A DNA stretch of 39,111 nucleotides from contig CAKQCV010000020.1 in the NCBI GenBank assembly GCA_934217675.1, forward strand, positions 1 to 39,111, written 5' to 3'. Shown here one piece after another: positions 25,556 to 34,058 of the stretch; within the stretch, counting starts at the first letter, position 1, and each line of letters begins with the position of its first letter. The notes below the pieces were generated by a model. That model made no database searches. It was not told where the DNA came from and was given only the letters and a program-made list of their open reading frames with translations. This stretch comes from an uncultured Prevotella sp. GTDB taxonomy: Bacteria; Bacteroidota; Bacteroidia; Bacteroidales; Bacteroidaceae. Made by a program: the position numbers and the translations under genes.

Positions 25556-26620
25556 TTATTTATTGATTATTTCCATTTGTTGGCGTACTGACTCTTCGTG
25601 TATAGCCTCAAAAACCTCTTTGATGAATTCTGGATCCATTCCGCAGAGCGAACCTTGTGCACCGCGCTTGTCAAGAATTTCATTGTAGCGGGATGTTTGC
25701 AGAACTGTCATGTTGTGCTCTTTTTTGTATTGTCCTATTTCGCGGCACACTCTCATTCTCTTTGACAGTAGTTCCATGAGATTGTTGTCAAGCTCGTCAA
25801 TCTGTTTTCTCAATTCATGTATACCTTCAGTAGTAACGGCTTTATCGCGTATAACCAATAGGCTCAAAATGTAATCGAGAACCTCTGGTGTGACCTGTTG
25901 CTTGGCATCGCTCCATGCCTTGTCTGGATCGCAGTGACTCTCTACAATAAGTCCGTCGAATCCTAAATCCATGGCTTGCTGGCACAGAGGAGCAATAAGT
26001 TCTCTTCGTCCACCTATGTGGCTTGGATCGCAGATGATAGGTAGATTAGGGATACGTCTGCGCAGTTCTATAGGTATCTGCCACATAGGAAGATTTCGGT
26101 ATATCTTTTTGTCGAAGCTTGAGAATCCGCGGTGGATGGCAGCTATACGCTTTATACCTGCTTGGTTGATGCGCTCCATAGCTCCAATCCACAGTTCAAG
26201 GTCTGGATTAACAGGATTTTTAATTAATACAGGGATATCAATCCCCTTCAGACTATCAGCCAAGGCTTGCATGGCAAAAGGGTTTGCTGTGGTTCGTGCT
26301 CCAATCCACAGTATGTCAACACCATATTTAAGTGCTAATTCCACATGCTCCGGTGTTGCAACCTCTGTTGTAATCATCATTCCTGTTTCTTCTTTAACCT
26401 GTTTTAGCCATGGCAATGCAGTTTCGCCATGACCTTCAAAACCTCCTGGCTTTGTACGTGGTTTCCACACTCCTGCACGAAATATATGGCATCCCTTGAA
26501 TGCAAGCTGTCGTGCTGTCGTCATAACTTGCTCTGCTGTTTCAGCAGAGCAAGGTCCGGCAATTACAAATGGTCTCTCGTTATCGCATGGCAAGTTTAAT
26601 GGTTTCAAATCTAATTCCAT
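25556..26620 (-). CDS. Bifunctional DAHP synthase / chorismate mutase
   Basis: A 354-residue fusion. Residues 1 to about 260 are a KDSA-like (type I beta) 3-deoxy-7-phosphoheptulonate synthase barrel: FVIAGPCSAETAEQV, FRAGVWKPRTKPGGFEG, LIKNPVNPD, AIHRGFSSFDKK and PIICDPSHIGGRREL, which hold the metal and PEP sites. Residues from about 268 are an AroQ-type chorismate mutase (IHELRKQIDELDNNLMELLSKRM, then GQYKKEHNM and the last helix). It catalyses the first step of the shikimate route and, in one polypeptide, chorismate to prephenate; the mutase part can act as an allosteric sensor of end products in such fusions. Sits in the operon between the aminotransferase and tyrA genes. Confidence 0.95.
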   Translation of the reverse strand: MELDLKPLNLPCDNERPFVIAGPCSAETAEQVMTTARQLAFKGCHIFRAGVWKPRTKPGGFEGHGETALPWLKQVKEETGMMITTEVATPEHVELALKYGVDILWIGARTTANPFAMQALADSLKGIDIPVLIKNPVNPDLELWIGAMERINQAGIKRIAAIHRGFSSFDKKIYRNLPMWQIPIELRRRIPNLPIICDPSHIGGRRELIAPLCQQAMDLGFDGLIVESHCDPDKAWSDAKQQVTPEVLDYILSLLVIRDKAVTTEGIHELRKQIDELDNNLMELLSKRMRVCREIGQYKKEHNMTVLQTSRYNEILDKRGAQGSLCGMDPEFIKEVFEAIHEESVRQQMEIINK

Positions 26621-26632
26621 AATATATTAAGT

Positions 26633-27853
26633 TTAATGTTTAAAAGTCAAAGTTAATTTCTCTATTCTTCTTACTGCTTCCTGTAGCTTGTCTTCCTTTG
26701 CACAAAGTGATATTCTTATGTATCTTTCACCGTTGCTTCCGAAGATGTGTCCTGGAGTAATAAATACGTTTGCTTGTTTAAGAACTATTTCTGTCAGTTC
26801 TTCAGCATTGGCATATTTATCAGGTATTCTTCCCCAAAGAAACATTCCCACTTGTTTGTGGTCGTATTTACAGTTGAGCAAATCCATAATCTTCTCGGCA
26901 TATTTGCGTCGAACGGAATATATTTCAATGTTTGCTTTGCGGTGCCATTCCTCGTCGTTGTCGTATGCTGTTGCCGCAGCAAGTTGCAGTCCTCTGAATG
27001 TTCCGGAATCTATGTTGCTTTTTACTTTCAGTATCCAATTTATGAATGTCGCATTTGCTGCACACATGCCAATTCTCCATCCTGGCATATTGTGGCTCTT
27101 GCTCATGGAGTTAAGCTCTATGCAACAGCCTTTTGCTCCGTCTATTTGCAGTAGTGAGACAGGGTTGTCGTTTAATATGAATGAATATGGATTGTCGTTC
27201 ACAATAACAATGCCATGTCTTTTGCCAAAACTTACAAGTTGTTGGTATGTTTCGATTTGTGCGTTAGCTCCAGTTGGCATGTTGGGATAATTGGTCCACA
27301 TCAGTTTTACGTGGCTCAGGTCCATTTTTTCAAGAGCATCAAAGTCTGGTTGCCATCCGTTATTTTCTGCTAAATCGTAGTTTACCACCTTTGCACCGAG
27401 AATCTTGCTTAGTGAAGTGTATGTCGGATAACCAGGATTTGGAACAAGAACTTCGTCTCCTGGATTAACAAATGCAAGGGTTATATGAAGTATTCCTTCT
27501 TTGCTGCCAATCAGAGGCTGAATTTCCGTTTCAGGGTTAAGCTCTACGTTGAACCATTTCTTATAGAATCCAGCCATCGCTTTTCTTAGTTCTGGAATAC
27601 CGCAAGTTGGCTGGTATCCGTGTGCATTGCTTTGTTGTGCCACTTCACACAGCTTGTCGATAGTTTGTTTGGATGGTGGCATGTCAGGACTGCCTATGGC
27701 AAGACTTATCACGTCTTTGCCTTCTGCATTCATCTTTGCAACTTCTTTCAGCTTTCTGCTAAAATAATATTCGTTTACAAGAGACAATCTTTCAGCTGGC
27801 TGTATCTTTGTATTTTCCATTTTCATAAGCGCTATATTATTTTGTTGCATCAT
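26633..27853 (-). CDS. Class I/II aminotransferase, PLP-dependent (aromatic pathway)
   Basis: A 406-residue fold type I aminotransferase. PLP lysine lies in SMSKSHNMPGWRIGM (about residues 245-260); substrate and PLP contacts are in ISLAIGSPDMPPS, WTNYPNMPTGA and IVNDNPYSFIL. The start at 27853 (MMQQNN) overlaps the pheA end by 17 nt and has AGGAG about nine nt upstream inside pheA, so translation is likely coupled; later in-frame ATGs at 27826 and 27820 are less favourable. Position between pheA and the DAHP synthase gene suggests it aminates phenylpyruvate and hydroxyphenylpyruvate, but aspartate or LL-diaminopimelate specificity cannot be excluded. Confidence 0.88.
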   Translation of the reverse strand: MMQQNNIALMKMENTKIQPAERLSLVNEYYFSRKLKEVAKMNAEGKDVISLAIGSPDMPPSKQTIDKLCEVAQQSNAHGYQPTCGIPELRKAMAGFYKKWFNVELNPETEIQPLIGSKEGILHITLAFVNPGDEVLVPNPGYPTYTSLSKILGAKVVNYDLAENNGWQPDFDALEKMDLSHVKLMWTNYPNMPTGANAQIETYQQLVSFGKRHGIVIVNDNPYSFILNDNPVSLLQIDGAKGCCIELNSMSKSHNMPGWRIGMCAANATFINWILKVKSNIDSGTFRGLQLAAATAYDNDEEWHRKANIEIYSVRRKYAEKIMDLLNCKYDHKQVGMFLWGRIPDKYANAEELTEIVLKQANVFITPGHIFGSNGERYIRISLCAKEDKLQEAVRRIEKLTLTFKH

Positions 27854-28673
27854 CTTTGTATTCTCCTAATTTCTTAAACTCGCTTGTTAGGGGTTTTACT
27901 GCATCGATGCTTTGTTTGTATAAAGTATAGTTGTCGAAAGACAGGTCAATGTAGAACATATATTCCCATTCTCTTCCTATTATCGGTAACGACTGTATCT
28001 TAGTCAAGTTAATTCCATAATACGAGAATATGCTGAGCACTTTAGCTAAGCTTCCTTTTTCATGTGGAAGAGTAAAGACCAGGCTCGCTTTGTTTGCAAT
28101 ATTTCTGTCTGCAAGTTCTGCGGCTATTGATTCATGACTTAGCACCAAGAATCTTGTGTAATTGTGCTTGTTGTCTTCAATGTGCTCTTCAAGAATTTTC
28201 AAGTCAAACCTTTTAGCTGCTTCTGCGTTGCAGATGGCAGATTGCCCATGTAGCTTTTCCTTTGCTATTTGCAGTGCAGCTCCTGCTGTGTCTGCCGCCT
28301 CTACAGCTTTCAACTGCTTGTGCCGTTCAAGATATTTTCGGCATTGCATTAATGCTACAGGGTGGGAGTGTACTTCATGTATTGTTTCCCAAGAATCATC
28401 CTGAAGACAACATATACTGTGTGAAATATGCAATTTCTTTTCACCGATAATGGTAGCATTGCTGTTGCATAGCAGTTCATAGTTGTGAAGCAGTGAACCG
28501 GCAATGGTATTCTCTATTGCAACAAGAGCCATGGTATCGTTATTTACCACATTTTGGAATACCTGCTCAAATGTGTCGCAATAAATCATTTGGGTATTAT
28601 CGTCTTTAAAATATTGCTTTGCTGCCATTTCGTGGAAGCAACCTTCAAATCCTTGTATTGCTATCTTTCTCAT
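27837..28673 (-). CDS. pheA: Prephenate dehydratase
   Basis: A 278-residue protein converting prephenate to phenylpyruvate. The catalytic domain shows IQGFEGCFHEMAAKQYF at the N terminus, MALVAIENTIAGSLLHNYELL (about 53-73) and the hallmark NYTRFLVLS with the Thr-Arg-Phe triad (near 170). Residues from about 190 form an ACT domain for phenylalanine feedback (SLVFTLPHEKGSLAKVL). It heads the aromatic operon and is preceded by a 190-nt leader with a Phe/Tyr/Trp-rich peptide and a terminator, so both enzyme feedback and transcription attenuation are likely. Confidence 0.95.
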   Translation of the reverse strand: MRKIAIQGFEGCFHEMAAKQYFKDDNTQMIYCDTFEQVFQNVVNNDTMALVAIENTIAGSLLHNYELLCNSNATIIGEKKLHISHSICCLQDDSWETIHEVHSHPVALMQCRKYLERHKQLKAVEAADTAGAALQIAKEKLHGQSAICNAEAAKRFDLKILEEHIEDNKHNYTRFLVLSHESIAAELADRNIANKASLVFTLPHEKGSLAKVLSIFSYYGINLTKIQSLPIIGREWEYMFYIDLSFDNYTLYKQSIDAVKPLTSEFKKLGEYKDDATK

Positions 28674-28689
28674 AATCTATTCTTGGCGT

Positions 28690-28731
28690 GATAATGAAAA
28701 TCCCCACTTCATTTGTTGTGAAGCGGGGACC
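28690..28731 (-). terminator. Attenuator terminator in the pheA leader
   Basis: On the minus strand, TCCCCGCTTC (28729-28720) pairs with GAAGTGGGGA (28710-28701) over ten bases with one G-U, loop of 9 nt, followed by TTTTCATT. It lies between the leader peptide and the pheA start and so must be bypassed for the operon to be expressed. Confidence 0.85.
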
Positions 28732-28795
28732 TTTTAATCTAATTGTTTAGATTGAATATTTTAAGTTGAACTCTACACGCAACTTCCCGCTTCAC
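28718..28795 (-). promoter_or_regulatory. Antiterminator arms of the pheA attenuator
   Basis: On the minus strand GTGAAGCGGG (28795-28786), inside the end of the leader-peptide frame, can pair perfectly over ten bases with CCCGCTTCAC (28727-28718), the upstream arm of the terminator. Pairing here excludes the terminator. A ribosome stalled on the aromatic codons upstream leaves the first arm free; one reaching the stop codon at 28773 covers it. Confidence 0.75.
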
Positions 28796-28844
28796 ATTTC
28801 CATGCAAAGTAAAAATACTCAAAAGATGCGTATATATTCTTCAT
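28773..28844 (-). CDS. Aromatic-rich leader peptide of the pheA operon
   Basis: A 23-codon frame from the ATG at 28844 to a TAG at 28773-28775. It contains the run SFEYFYFAW (residues 7-15) plus Tyr5: three Phe, three Tyr and one Trp in 23 codons, matching the end products of the operon it precedes. It starts about 20 nt after the predicted transcription start. The remainder (KCEAGSCV) encodes the first antiterminator arm. Such peptides act by ribosome stalling when the cognate aminoacyl-tRNA is scarce. The peptide itself is presumably without other function. Confidence 0.75.
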   Translation of the reverse strand: MKNIYASFEYFYFAWKCEAGSCV

Positions 28845-28871
28845 ATTGTTGTTCTTATTTGTTGTTTCGTG

Positions 28872-28903
28872 CAAAAGTATAACTTTATTCTGTAATATGC
28901 AAA
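28872..28903 (-). promoter_or_regulatory. Promoter of the aromatic amino acid operon
   Basis: On the minus strand TTTG (28903-28900), exactly 20 nt, then TACTTTTG (28879-28872), a full consensus match. Transcription would start near 28865, 21 nt before the leader-peptide ATG. Confidence 0.85.
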
Positions 28904-28948
28904 CATAATGAAATAATTTTGCAGTATTTACTTTATTCCTTTGTCGTT

Positions 28949-30040
28949 CTATTTCTTTATATCTAATAGGATATGCACAATCCTTTCTGCTGTTCTTCCA
29001 TCCCATCTGTCAGGAAGTGAACATTTCTTCCAGTTCCCGCCTACCATATCTTTTATGGCAAGACTTAATTTTTCGGCATCTTCGCCAACCAACACATTTG
29101 AGCCTTGTTTTACCGTTTCTATATGTTCTGTATAGCTGTTGAGCGTTATGCAAGGCACATTGTTGAATGTTGCTTCCTCGGCAATATTTCCAGAGTCAGT
29201 TACGATTCCCTTTGCATGTGCTGTAATATATCCGAATTCGAGATATGATAATGGATCTATAATGTGAATGTTTTTCAAGTTGGCAGCAAGATCAGCTACA
29301 ACGGCTTTTGCTTTTTCTCTTAATATTGCAATAATGGGAGTAGTCCCGGCAGAAGAACTCATGGAGTTCAGCATTTTTTTTAGGTTTTCTCTGTCTGCAA
29401 TGAGGGCCTTGCGGTTTAAAGTAAATACAATATATTCGTTGTCTTTTATACTTAACTCATCAAAAACGCTTGGACGTTGCATGCGGTTGTGGTTGAAGCG
29501 TAGTGTGTCCATTAGAATGTTTCCAACCTCATATACTTGCGATAATTCAGCTCCCTCACGGCTTACGATACTATTGCTTCCCATGCCGGCAGTAAAGAGA
29601 TAATCCGACAAACCGTCGATAACAAGTCTGTTTATCTCTTTCGGCATTTTTATGTCGAAAGAACGTGTTCCCGCAACAAGGTGTGCAAGTGCTATGCCAT
29701 GTTTCTTGGTTACAATAGCTGCTGCCATGGTCGACGCAAGGTCGTCAACTACTATTACTACATCTGTAGGGTTGTTTGTAAGGTAGTTGTCAAACTCTGC
29801 CATTACCCTTCCTGTCAGTTCATTAAGGTTTATGCAGTCAACTCCCAAATAAACATCAGGTTTCTTTATCTCCATGTCTGTGAACAAGGATTCTTCGAGT
29901 GTCTTGTCGGTTTCTGTCCCTGCATATACCAGATGGCTGTTTATGTCTTTTCCTTCTTTGTTAGCCTTGTCTATGGCATGAATCAGTGGAGCTACTTTCA
30001 TGAAGTTTGGTCTTGCTCCAACAATTATGCAAATATTCAT
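28949..30040 (-). CDS. wecB: UDP-N-acetylglucosamine 2-epimerase (non-hydrolysing)
   Basis: A 363-residue GT-B fold enzyme that converts UDP-GlcNAc to UDP-ManNAc for polysaccharide synthesis. N terminus IVGARPNFMKVAPLIHAI is the family hallmark; also VVVDDLASTMAAAIVTKKHGIALAHLVAGTRS (cut here in meaning: the VVVDDLASTMAAA and HLVAGTRS elements, near residues 95-125), then YIVFTLNRK, IIDPLSYLEFGYI and GIVTDSGNIAEEATFNNVPCITL near 270-300 with the UDP-binding Glu. The catalytic His motif HLVAGTRS replaces the more common HVEAGLRT, a variation to note. It lies 34 nt after the qmcA-like gene on the minus strand; no terminator separates it from the pheA promoter. Confidence 0.88.
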   Translation of the reverse strand: MNICIIVGARPNFMKVAPLIHAIDKANKEGKDINSHLVYAGTETDKTLEESLFTDMEIKKPDVYLGVDCINLNELTGRVMAEFDNYLTNNPTDVVIVVDDLASTMAAAIVTKKHGIALAHLVAGTRSFDIKMPKEINRLVIDGLSDYLFTAGMGSNSIVSREGAELSQVYEVGNILMDTLRFNHNRMQRPSVFDELSIKDNEYIVFTLNRKALIADRENLKKMLNSMSSSAGTTPIIAILREKAKAVVADLAANLKNIHIIDPLSYLEFGYITAHAKGIVTDSGNIAEEATFNNVPCITLNSYTEHIETVKQGSNVLVGEDAEKLSLAIKDMVGGNWKKCSLPDRWDGRTAERIVHILLDIKK

Positions 30041-30074
30041 TTCCTTTTAATTTATAAGTGTGTTTATATTTATT

Positions 30075-31094
30075 CTATTCCGACTTGAACAAATCTTTTA
30101 TGCCACCAATACTTCCCATGAGATTTGTTGCTTCGTATGGCAAGTAAACAGTTTTTGTCTTGTCTCCGGTAGCCACTTCTTGCAGCATCTGTATATATTT
30201 TTGAGCCAAGAGATAATTTGCCGGATTTGTGCTTTTACCGACAGATGCATTTATCTTTTCTATGGCAATAGCTTCAGCTTCAGCTTTGCGAATCTTTGCT
30301 TGAGCCTCACCTTCGGCAAGCTTCTCAATGGCAATTGCCTCTGCTTCTGCAGTACGTATTTTAGCTTGGGCTTCACCTTCGGCATTGAGTATTGCCATTT
30401 GTTTGTCTGCTTCGGCTTTATTTATTGTCGAAGTCTTTTCTCCTTCTGATTTAAGAATAGCCGCAGCTTTTTGTCCTTCACTTGTCAGGATGGTGGCACG
30501 TTTGTTTCTTTCTGCTTGCATTTGTTTCTCCATAGCCTGAAGCACGCTTTCTGGAGGTGTTATATCTTGCAGTTCAACACGATTCACTTTTATTCCCCAT
30601 TTGTTGGTGGCATCGTCAAGCACAGCGCGGAGCTTGGTATTTATGGTGTCGCGAGAGGTCAGTGTTTGGTCAAGTTCCAATTCTCCGATAATGTTTCTCA
30701 GTGTTGTTTGCGTAAGTTTTTCTATTGCATTTGGCAAGTTGCTTATTTCGTAGACTGCTTTAAAGGGGTCTACTATTTGGAAATATAGCAAAGCATTGAT
30801 TTGAGTCTGCACATTGTCTTTTGTGATAACATTTTGTTTGTCGAAATCATAAACTTGCTCTCTTAGGTCAATGGAAGAGTCATACAAATATCTTCCTCTG
30901 CTCATTGTTACAATTGGTTTCGCCCTGTCGATAAAAGGAATGATAACGTTGATTCCCGGCTTCAGTGTTGCATAGTATTTTCCGAGTCGTTCTATTATCT
31001 TGGTTTCCGACTGTGGTATGATAACCAGGCTCTTCTTTACCAATATTAGTGCACACAACACTATCGCAGCCAATACATAAATTCCAATGTTCAT
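30075..31094 (-). CDS. SPFH/Band 7 membrane protein (QmcA/paraslipin-like)
   Basis: A 339-residue protein with one N-terminal membrane helix (residues 1-24) followed by an SPFH/Band 7 domain: VIIPQSETKIIERLGKY (about 27-43), PFIDRAKPIVTMSRG, then the EYELDQTLTSRDTIN-type segment GELELDQTLTSRD and a long C-terminal coiled coil rich in Glu/Ala. Paraslipins oligomerise and organise membrane microdomains, often with an NfeD partner, which is present 29 nt upstream. Inside the coiled coil a 22-residue unit (EGEAQAKIR followed by AEAEAIAIEK) occurs twice in tandem, encoded at about 30253-30384. Confidence 0.9.
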   Translation of the reverse strand: MNIGIYVLAAIVLCALILVKKSLVIIPQSETKIIERLGKYYATLKPGINVIIPFIDRAKPIVTMSRGRYLYDSSIDLREQVYDFDKQNVITKDNVQTQINALLYFQIVDPFKAVYEISNLPNAIEKLTQTTLRNIIGELELDQTLTSRDTINTKLRAVLDDATNKWGIKVNRVELQDITPPESVLQAMEKQMQAERNKRATILTSEGQKAAAILKSEGEKTSTINKAEADKQMAILNAEGEAQAKIRTAEAEAIAIEKLAEGEAQAKIRKAEAEAIAIEKINASVGKSTNPANYLLAQKYIQMLQEVATGDKTKTVYLPYEATNLMGSIGGIKDLFKSE

Positions 31095-31123
31095 AATCTT
31101 CTATGTGTTTTAGGTTAAACAAA

Positions 31124-31573
31124 TTATTCTTTTGCAACGGTAATGATGATACTGTCTCTACTTATCACCTTTACATTTGTTCCTTGTTCGATAGCTTTTC
31201 CGTCAGCAGAAAGAGCCTTCCAGTCGTCACCGTCTATAGCAACTCTTCCGTATCCATTTTCTTCAATGCTTTGACTCACCCTTCCTGTGCGACCGATTAT
31301 TGCATCAGCATTGCTTATGCGGTTATCTTCGTTTTTATGAAGGTGTTTCAGCATTGTTGGTCGTACAAAGAATAAGCTTAGCACCGATGCTATGGCAAAT
31401 ATTGCTAATCCTGCATAGAAAGAAATGCCGAAAGCAGACAATATTGATGATATTGCAGCACCAATGGCAAAGCACATTATGAAAAAATCACCATTTGTGA
31501 GTTCCAAAATCAAGCAGACCACTGATACCAATGCCCACATCTGCCACAAATTTTCTGCGAAATAGTCTATCAT
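31124..31573 (-). CDS. NfeD family membrane protein
   Basis: A 149-residue protein, the short NfeD form without the N-terminal serine protease. Two to three hydrophobic segments cover residues 10-75 (LWQMWALVSVVCLILELTNG, then SILSAFGISFYAGLAIFAIASVLSLFF), and the rest is an OB-fold-like soluble domain (GRTGRVSQSIEENGYGRVAIDGDDWKA). NfeD proteins pair with SPFH proteins, here the gene 29 nt downstream. A possible promoter lies upstream on the minus strand (TTG at 31645-31643, TAAATTCG at 31621-31614), poorer than others in the window. Confidence 0.9.
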   Translation of the reverse strand: MIDYFAENLWQMWALVSVVCLILELTNGDFFIMCFAIGAAISSILSAFGISFYAGLAIFAIASVLSLFFVRPTMLKHLHKNEDNRISNADAIIGRTGRVSQSIEENGYGRVAIDGDDWKALSADGKAIEQGTNVKVISRDSIIITVAKE

Positions 31574-31676
31574 AACAGTTCTTTATTTTTATAGGTTACC
31601 AACATTTGATGCTGCGAATTTAATGAATTTATAGCATATTGGCAATAATATCCCCTTAATATTTTGTCTTGCCAGA

Positions 31677-32537
31677 TTATATTTGTTCAATACTATCAGT
31701 TGACATTCCGAAATCCTTTTCTATCCATTTTACGACAGCGTCTTCATTGTTGCATCCGATAACCTCATTGGCACAGTCTTTTACTTCGCTGAAAGCATTG
31801 TTTACGGCTATGCTCCAGTCTGCAACTTTCATCATCGGAATATCGTTGAGATTATCCCCGAACACAACAATGCGTTTTGCATCAACCTCATGTGCAAGTT
31901 CTTTTATTGCAGCAGCCTTTGTCGTGCCTTTTACGTAGATGTCAATAAAGCCTTCTTCTGTATTGAAAATATCATGGTAGCAGTTGTATGTGCAGTTTAT
32001 TCCTGCTTTGTCAATATCATTGGCAATACATCGAAGAGTGTTGAATCTTCCCATGCTGAAGATAAGCATTGCATCGTCTTCTGTTGCGTCGGCATCTAAC
32101 TTGTCGCATTTTATCAGACTTTTAAGTGGGGTCTTCACACGTGGTTCAATAAAGGCTTTCTCTTCATCAGTCAGTTCATTTACGTGATGTACAAGTATTT
32201 GATTCTCGTGTTTGTAATAAACAAAAGGATTGTTTCCGTGCTTATTGAATATTTCAACCAATTTGCCAATATCTGATTTGTTTATTATTCTTGCCGAAAT
32301 ATATTCTTTTTTCCGGTTGTCCCATTGTGCGCATCCTGCCATTACGATGAAAGGAAGATTGGCATTGACATCTCTCATTAGTTCCACGACCGTTGCTGGA
32401 GTGCGTGCTGTTGCAACTGTAAACATTGCTCCTTTGTTGATTAGTTCGTTGAGCTTCTTTACAGTTGCTTCTGACAGTTCTGAATTGCTGTTCAGTAACG
32501 TTCCGTCCATATCGCTTACATAAAGTGTCTGTTTCAT
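31677..32537 (-). CDS. HAD-superfamily phosphatase, Cof/IIB type
   Basis: A 286-residue protein from the ATG at 32537 (MKQTLYVSDMDGTLLNSN); the frame extends 33 codons upstream into the MATE gene, but that part is unlike the family. Motif I is SDMDGTLL (nucleophile Asp9 of DMD), motif II is the VATARTP block, motif III Lys lies in VKGTTKAAAIKELAHEV, and motif IV is VFGDNLNDIPMM. A C2 cap occupies the middle third. Such enzymes dephosphorylate sugar phosphates or flavin precursors; the substrate cannot be read. The start is 5 nt after the MATE stop codon, so the two are co-transcribed. Confidence 0.92.
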   Translation of the reverse strand: MKQTLYVSDMDGTLLNSNSELSEATVKKLNELINKGAMFTVATARTPATVVELMRDVNANLPFIVMAGCAQWDNRKKEYISARIINKSDIGKLVEIFNKHGNNPFVYYKHENQILVHHVNELTDEEKAFIEPRVKTPLKSLIKCDKLDADATEDDAMLIFSMGRFNTLRCIANDIDKAGINCTYNCYHDIFNTEEGFIDIYVKGTTKAAAIKELAHEVDAKRIVVFGDNLNDIPMMKVADWSIAVNNAFSEVKDCANEVIGCNNEDAVVKWIEKDFGMSTDSIEQI

Positions 32538-32542
32538 TTTCT

Positions 32543-33913
32543 TTATTTTGTATTTTCTGTTATAGCGCTTGTCAATAATGCTTTTTTTGTAAATCTCCAA
32601 TATGCAATGCCCATCATTGTTCCCGTGATAGTCCATGACAACGGATATGCCATCATCAAAATCTCAAAATCTTTATAGTGTTCGGCGACTCCAAATATCC
32701 ATACTATTCGCAACAAGCATGTTCCGAATATTGTTATTAATGTTGGCAACACTGATTTTCCCATGCCTCGGAGCGAGGCTCCTGCAATTTCGTAAGAGCA
32801 AGCAATAGCTTGTGTGGCAAGGGCAACAAAAATGCGCTTGCTGCCAAATTCAAGAACTTCGGGATCTGTTGAGAATATACTCAGGCAGGCTGTATGCTGC
32901 CATGTGATGAGCATGTTCAGCGTAAAACAAGATAATGTTCCTAATCCCATGCAAATCCAAAATATTCTCTTCACGCGTTTAAAGTTTCCGGCTCCGTAGT
33001 TCTGACCGATAAAACTTATTGCTGCCCCGTCGAATGCCACCACTACAAAATAGCAATACGATTCAAAGTTAAGTGATGCGGCAGAACCAGCTATAGCTGC
33101 TGCTCCATAGCCATTTATGGCAGATTGTAGCAAAACGTTTGAGAAAGAGAATATCATTCCTTGTACACCTGCCGGCACGCCAATTTGCAGCATTCTTTTT
33201 AGCTCTACCCATTTTATCTTCATTTCCTTGATATGCAGCTTGTAAGGTTCTGTTTCGTGAATCAGAATCCACACCATTAGCGTAGCACTGATGGCATTGG
33301 CAATACACGTTGCAATGGCTACTCCAGCCACGCTCATGTGGAAGTATACTACAAAAATAAGATTGAAGATGGTGTTTATGATTCCTGCTATGCAGAGTAT
33401 GTAGAGAGGGCGTCGAGTGTCGCCCATGCTTCTGAGTATTGCTGATGCGAAGTTGAAAATCATAAAGAAAGGTATACCACAGAAATATATCCTAAGGTAT
33501 AACACTGCGAGATTCAACACGCTTTCCGGGGTATCGATAAGTTCCAAAATGGGTCTTGCTGCAAGTTGACCTACAATCATTAGAATTATGCCACTTACTA
33601 CGGCTACAAAGCTCACAGTGCTTATAGCGTTACGAATGCTGTTGTTGTCGTTCTGACCTATATGGTTGGATATTATAACGTTGGCACCCATGGAGATACC
33701 CATAAACAAGTTTATGAGCAGGTTTATTACTGGTGCATTGCTGCCAACGGCTGCCAGAGCTTCTTTATTGGCAAAATGTCCTACCACGGCAACGTCTACA
33801 GAATTGAACAGCTGTTGTAGAACACTGCTTGCTGCCAACGGCAATGTGAAGACAAGAATCTTCATCAAGAGTGGTCCGTGGAGCATGTCTATTTCTTTTC
33901 TTCCTTTAGCCAT
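32543..33913 (-). CDS. MATE family efflux transporter
   Basis: A 456-residue membrane protein with the 12-helix layout of MATE exporters. The N-terminal half begins with MLHGPLLMKILVFTLPLAASSVLQQLFNSVD in outline (LPLAASSVLQQLFNSVDVAV), followed by VVGHFANKEALAAVGSN, typical of the NorM/DinF-like branch. The second half repeats the pattern with PAGVQGMIFSFSNVLLQSA. It would expel cationic compounds using Na+ or H+ gradients. It is first in a two-gene unit with the HAD phosphatase. Between it and the kdgK terminator (33914-34012) I see no consensus promoter. Confidence 0.93.
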   Translation of the reverse strand: MAKGRKEIDMLHGPLLMKILVFTLPLAASSVLQQLFNSVDVAVVGHFANKEALAAVGSNAPVINLLINLFMGISMGANVIISNHIGQNDNNSIRNAISTVSFVAVVSGIILMIVGQLAARPILELIDTPESVLNLAVLYLRIYFCGIPFFMIFNFASAILRSMGDTRRPLYILCIAGIINTIFNLIFVVYFHMSVAGVAIATCIANAISATLMVWILIHETEPYKLHIKEMKIKWVELKRMLQIGVPAGVQGMIFSFSNVLLQSAINGYGAAAIAGSAASLNFESYCYFVVVAFDGAAISFIGQNYGAGNFKRVKRIFWICMGLGTLSCFTLNMLITWQHTACLSIFSTDPEVLEFGSKRIFVALATQAIACSYEIAGASLRGMGKSVLPTLITIFGTCLLRIVWIFGVAEHYKDFEILMMAYPLSWTITGTMMGIAYWRFTKKALLTSAITENTK

Positions 33914-34012
33914 TTAAATAAGATAAGTTGATAATGTCGTTTCTTTCTCTTCAGTTCTTCATCCTTTTGTTATACAATCTTGGATATAAGTATATTGCTG
34001 TTATGTCTTAAT

Positions 34013-34056
34013 AAAAAACGATGCGATTGACTTCGCAGCCAACCGCTTATCGTTTT
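34013..34056 (-). terminator. Intrinsic terminator after the sugar kinase gene
   Basis: On the minus strand AAAACGAT and GCGGTTG (34056-34041 region) pair with CAATCGC and ATCGTTTT (to 34015), followed by six T. It lies right behind the stop codon at 34059. Confidence 0.85.
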
Positions 34057-34058
34057 AT

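Noticed and set aside
28773..29006. 77-codon frame containing the leader peptide
   Set aside because: Its upstream part crosses the promoter boxes at 28872-28903 and so cannot be in the mRNA; only the last 23 codons lie downstream of the start of transcription.
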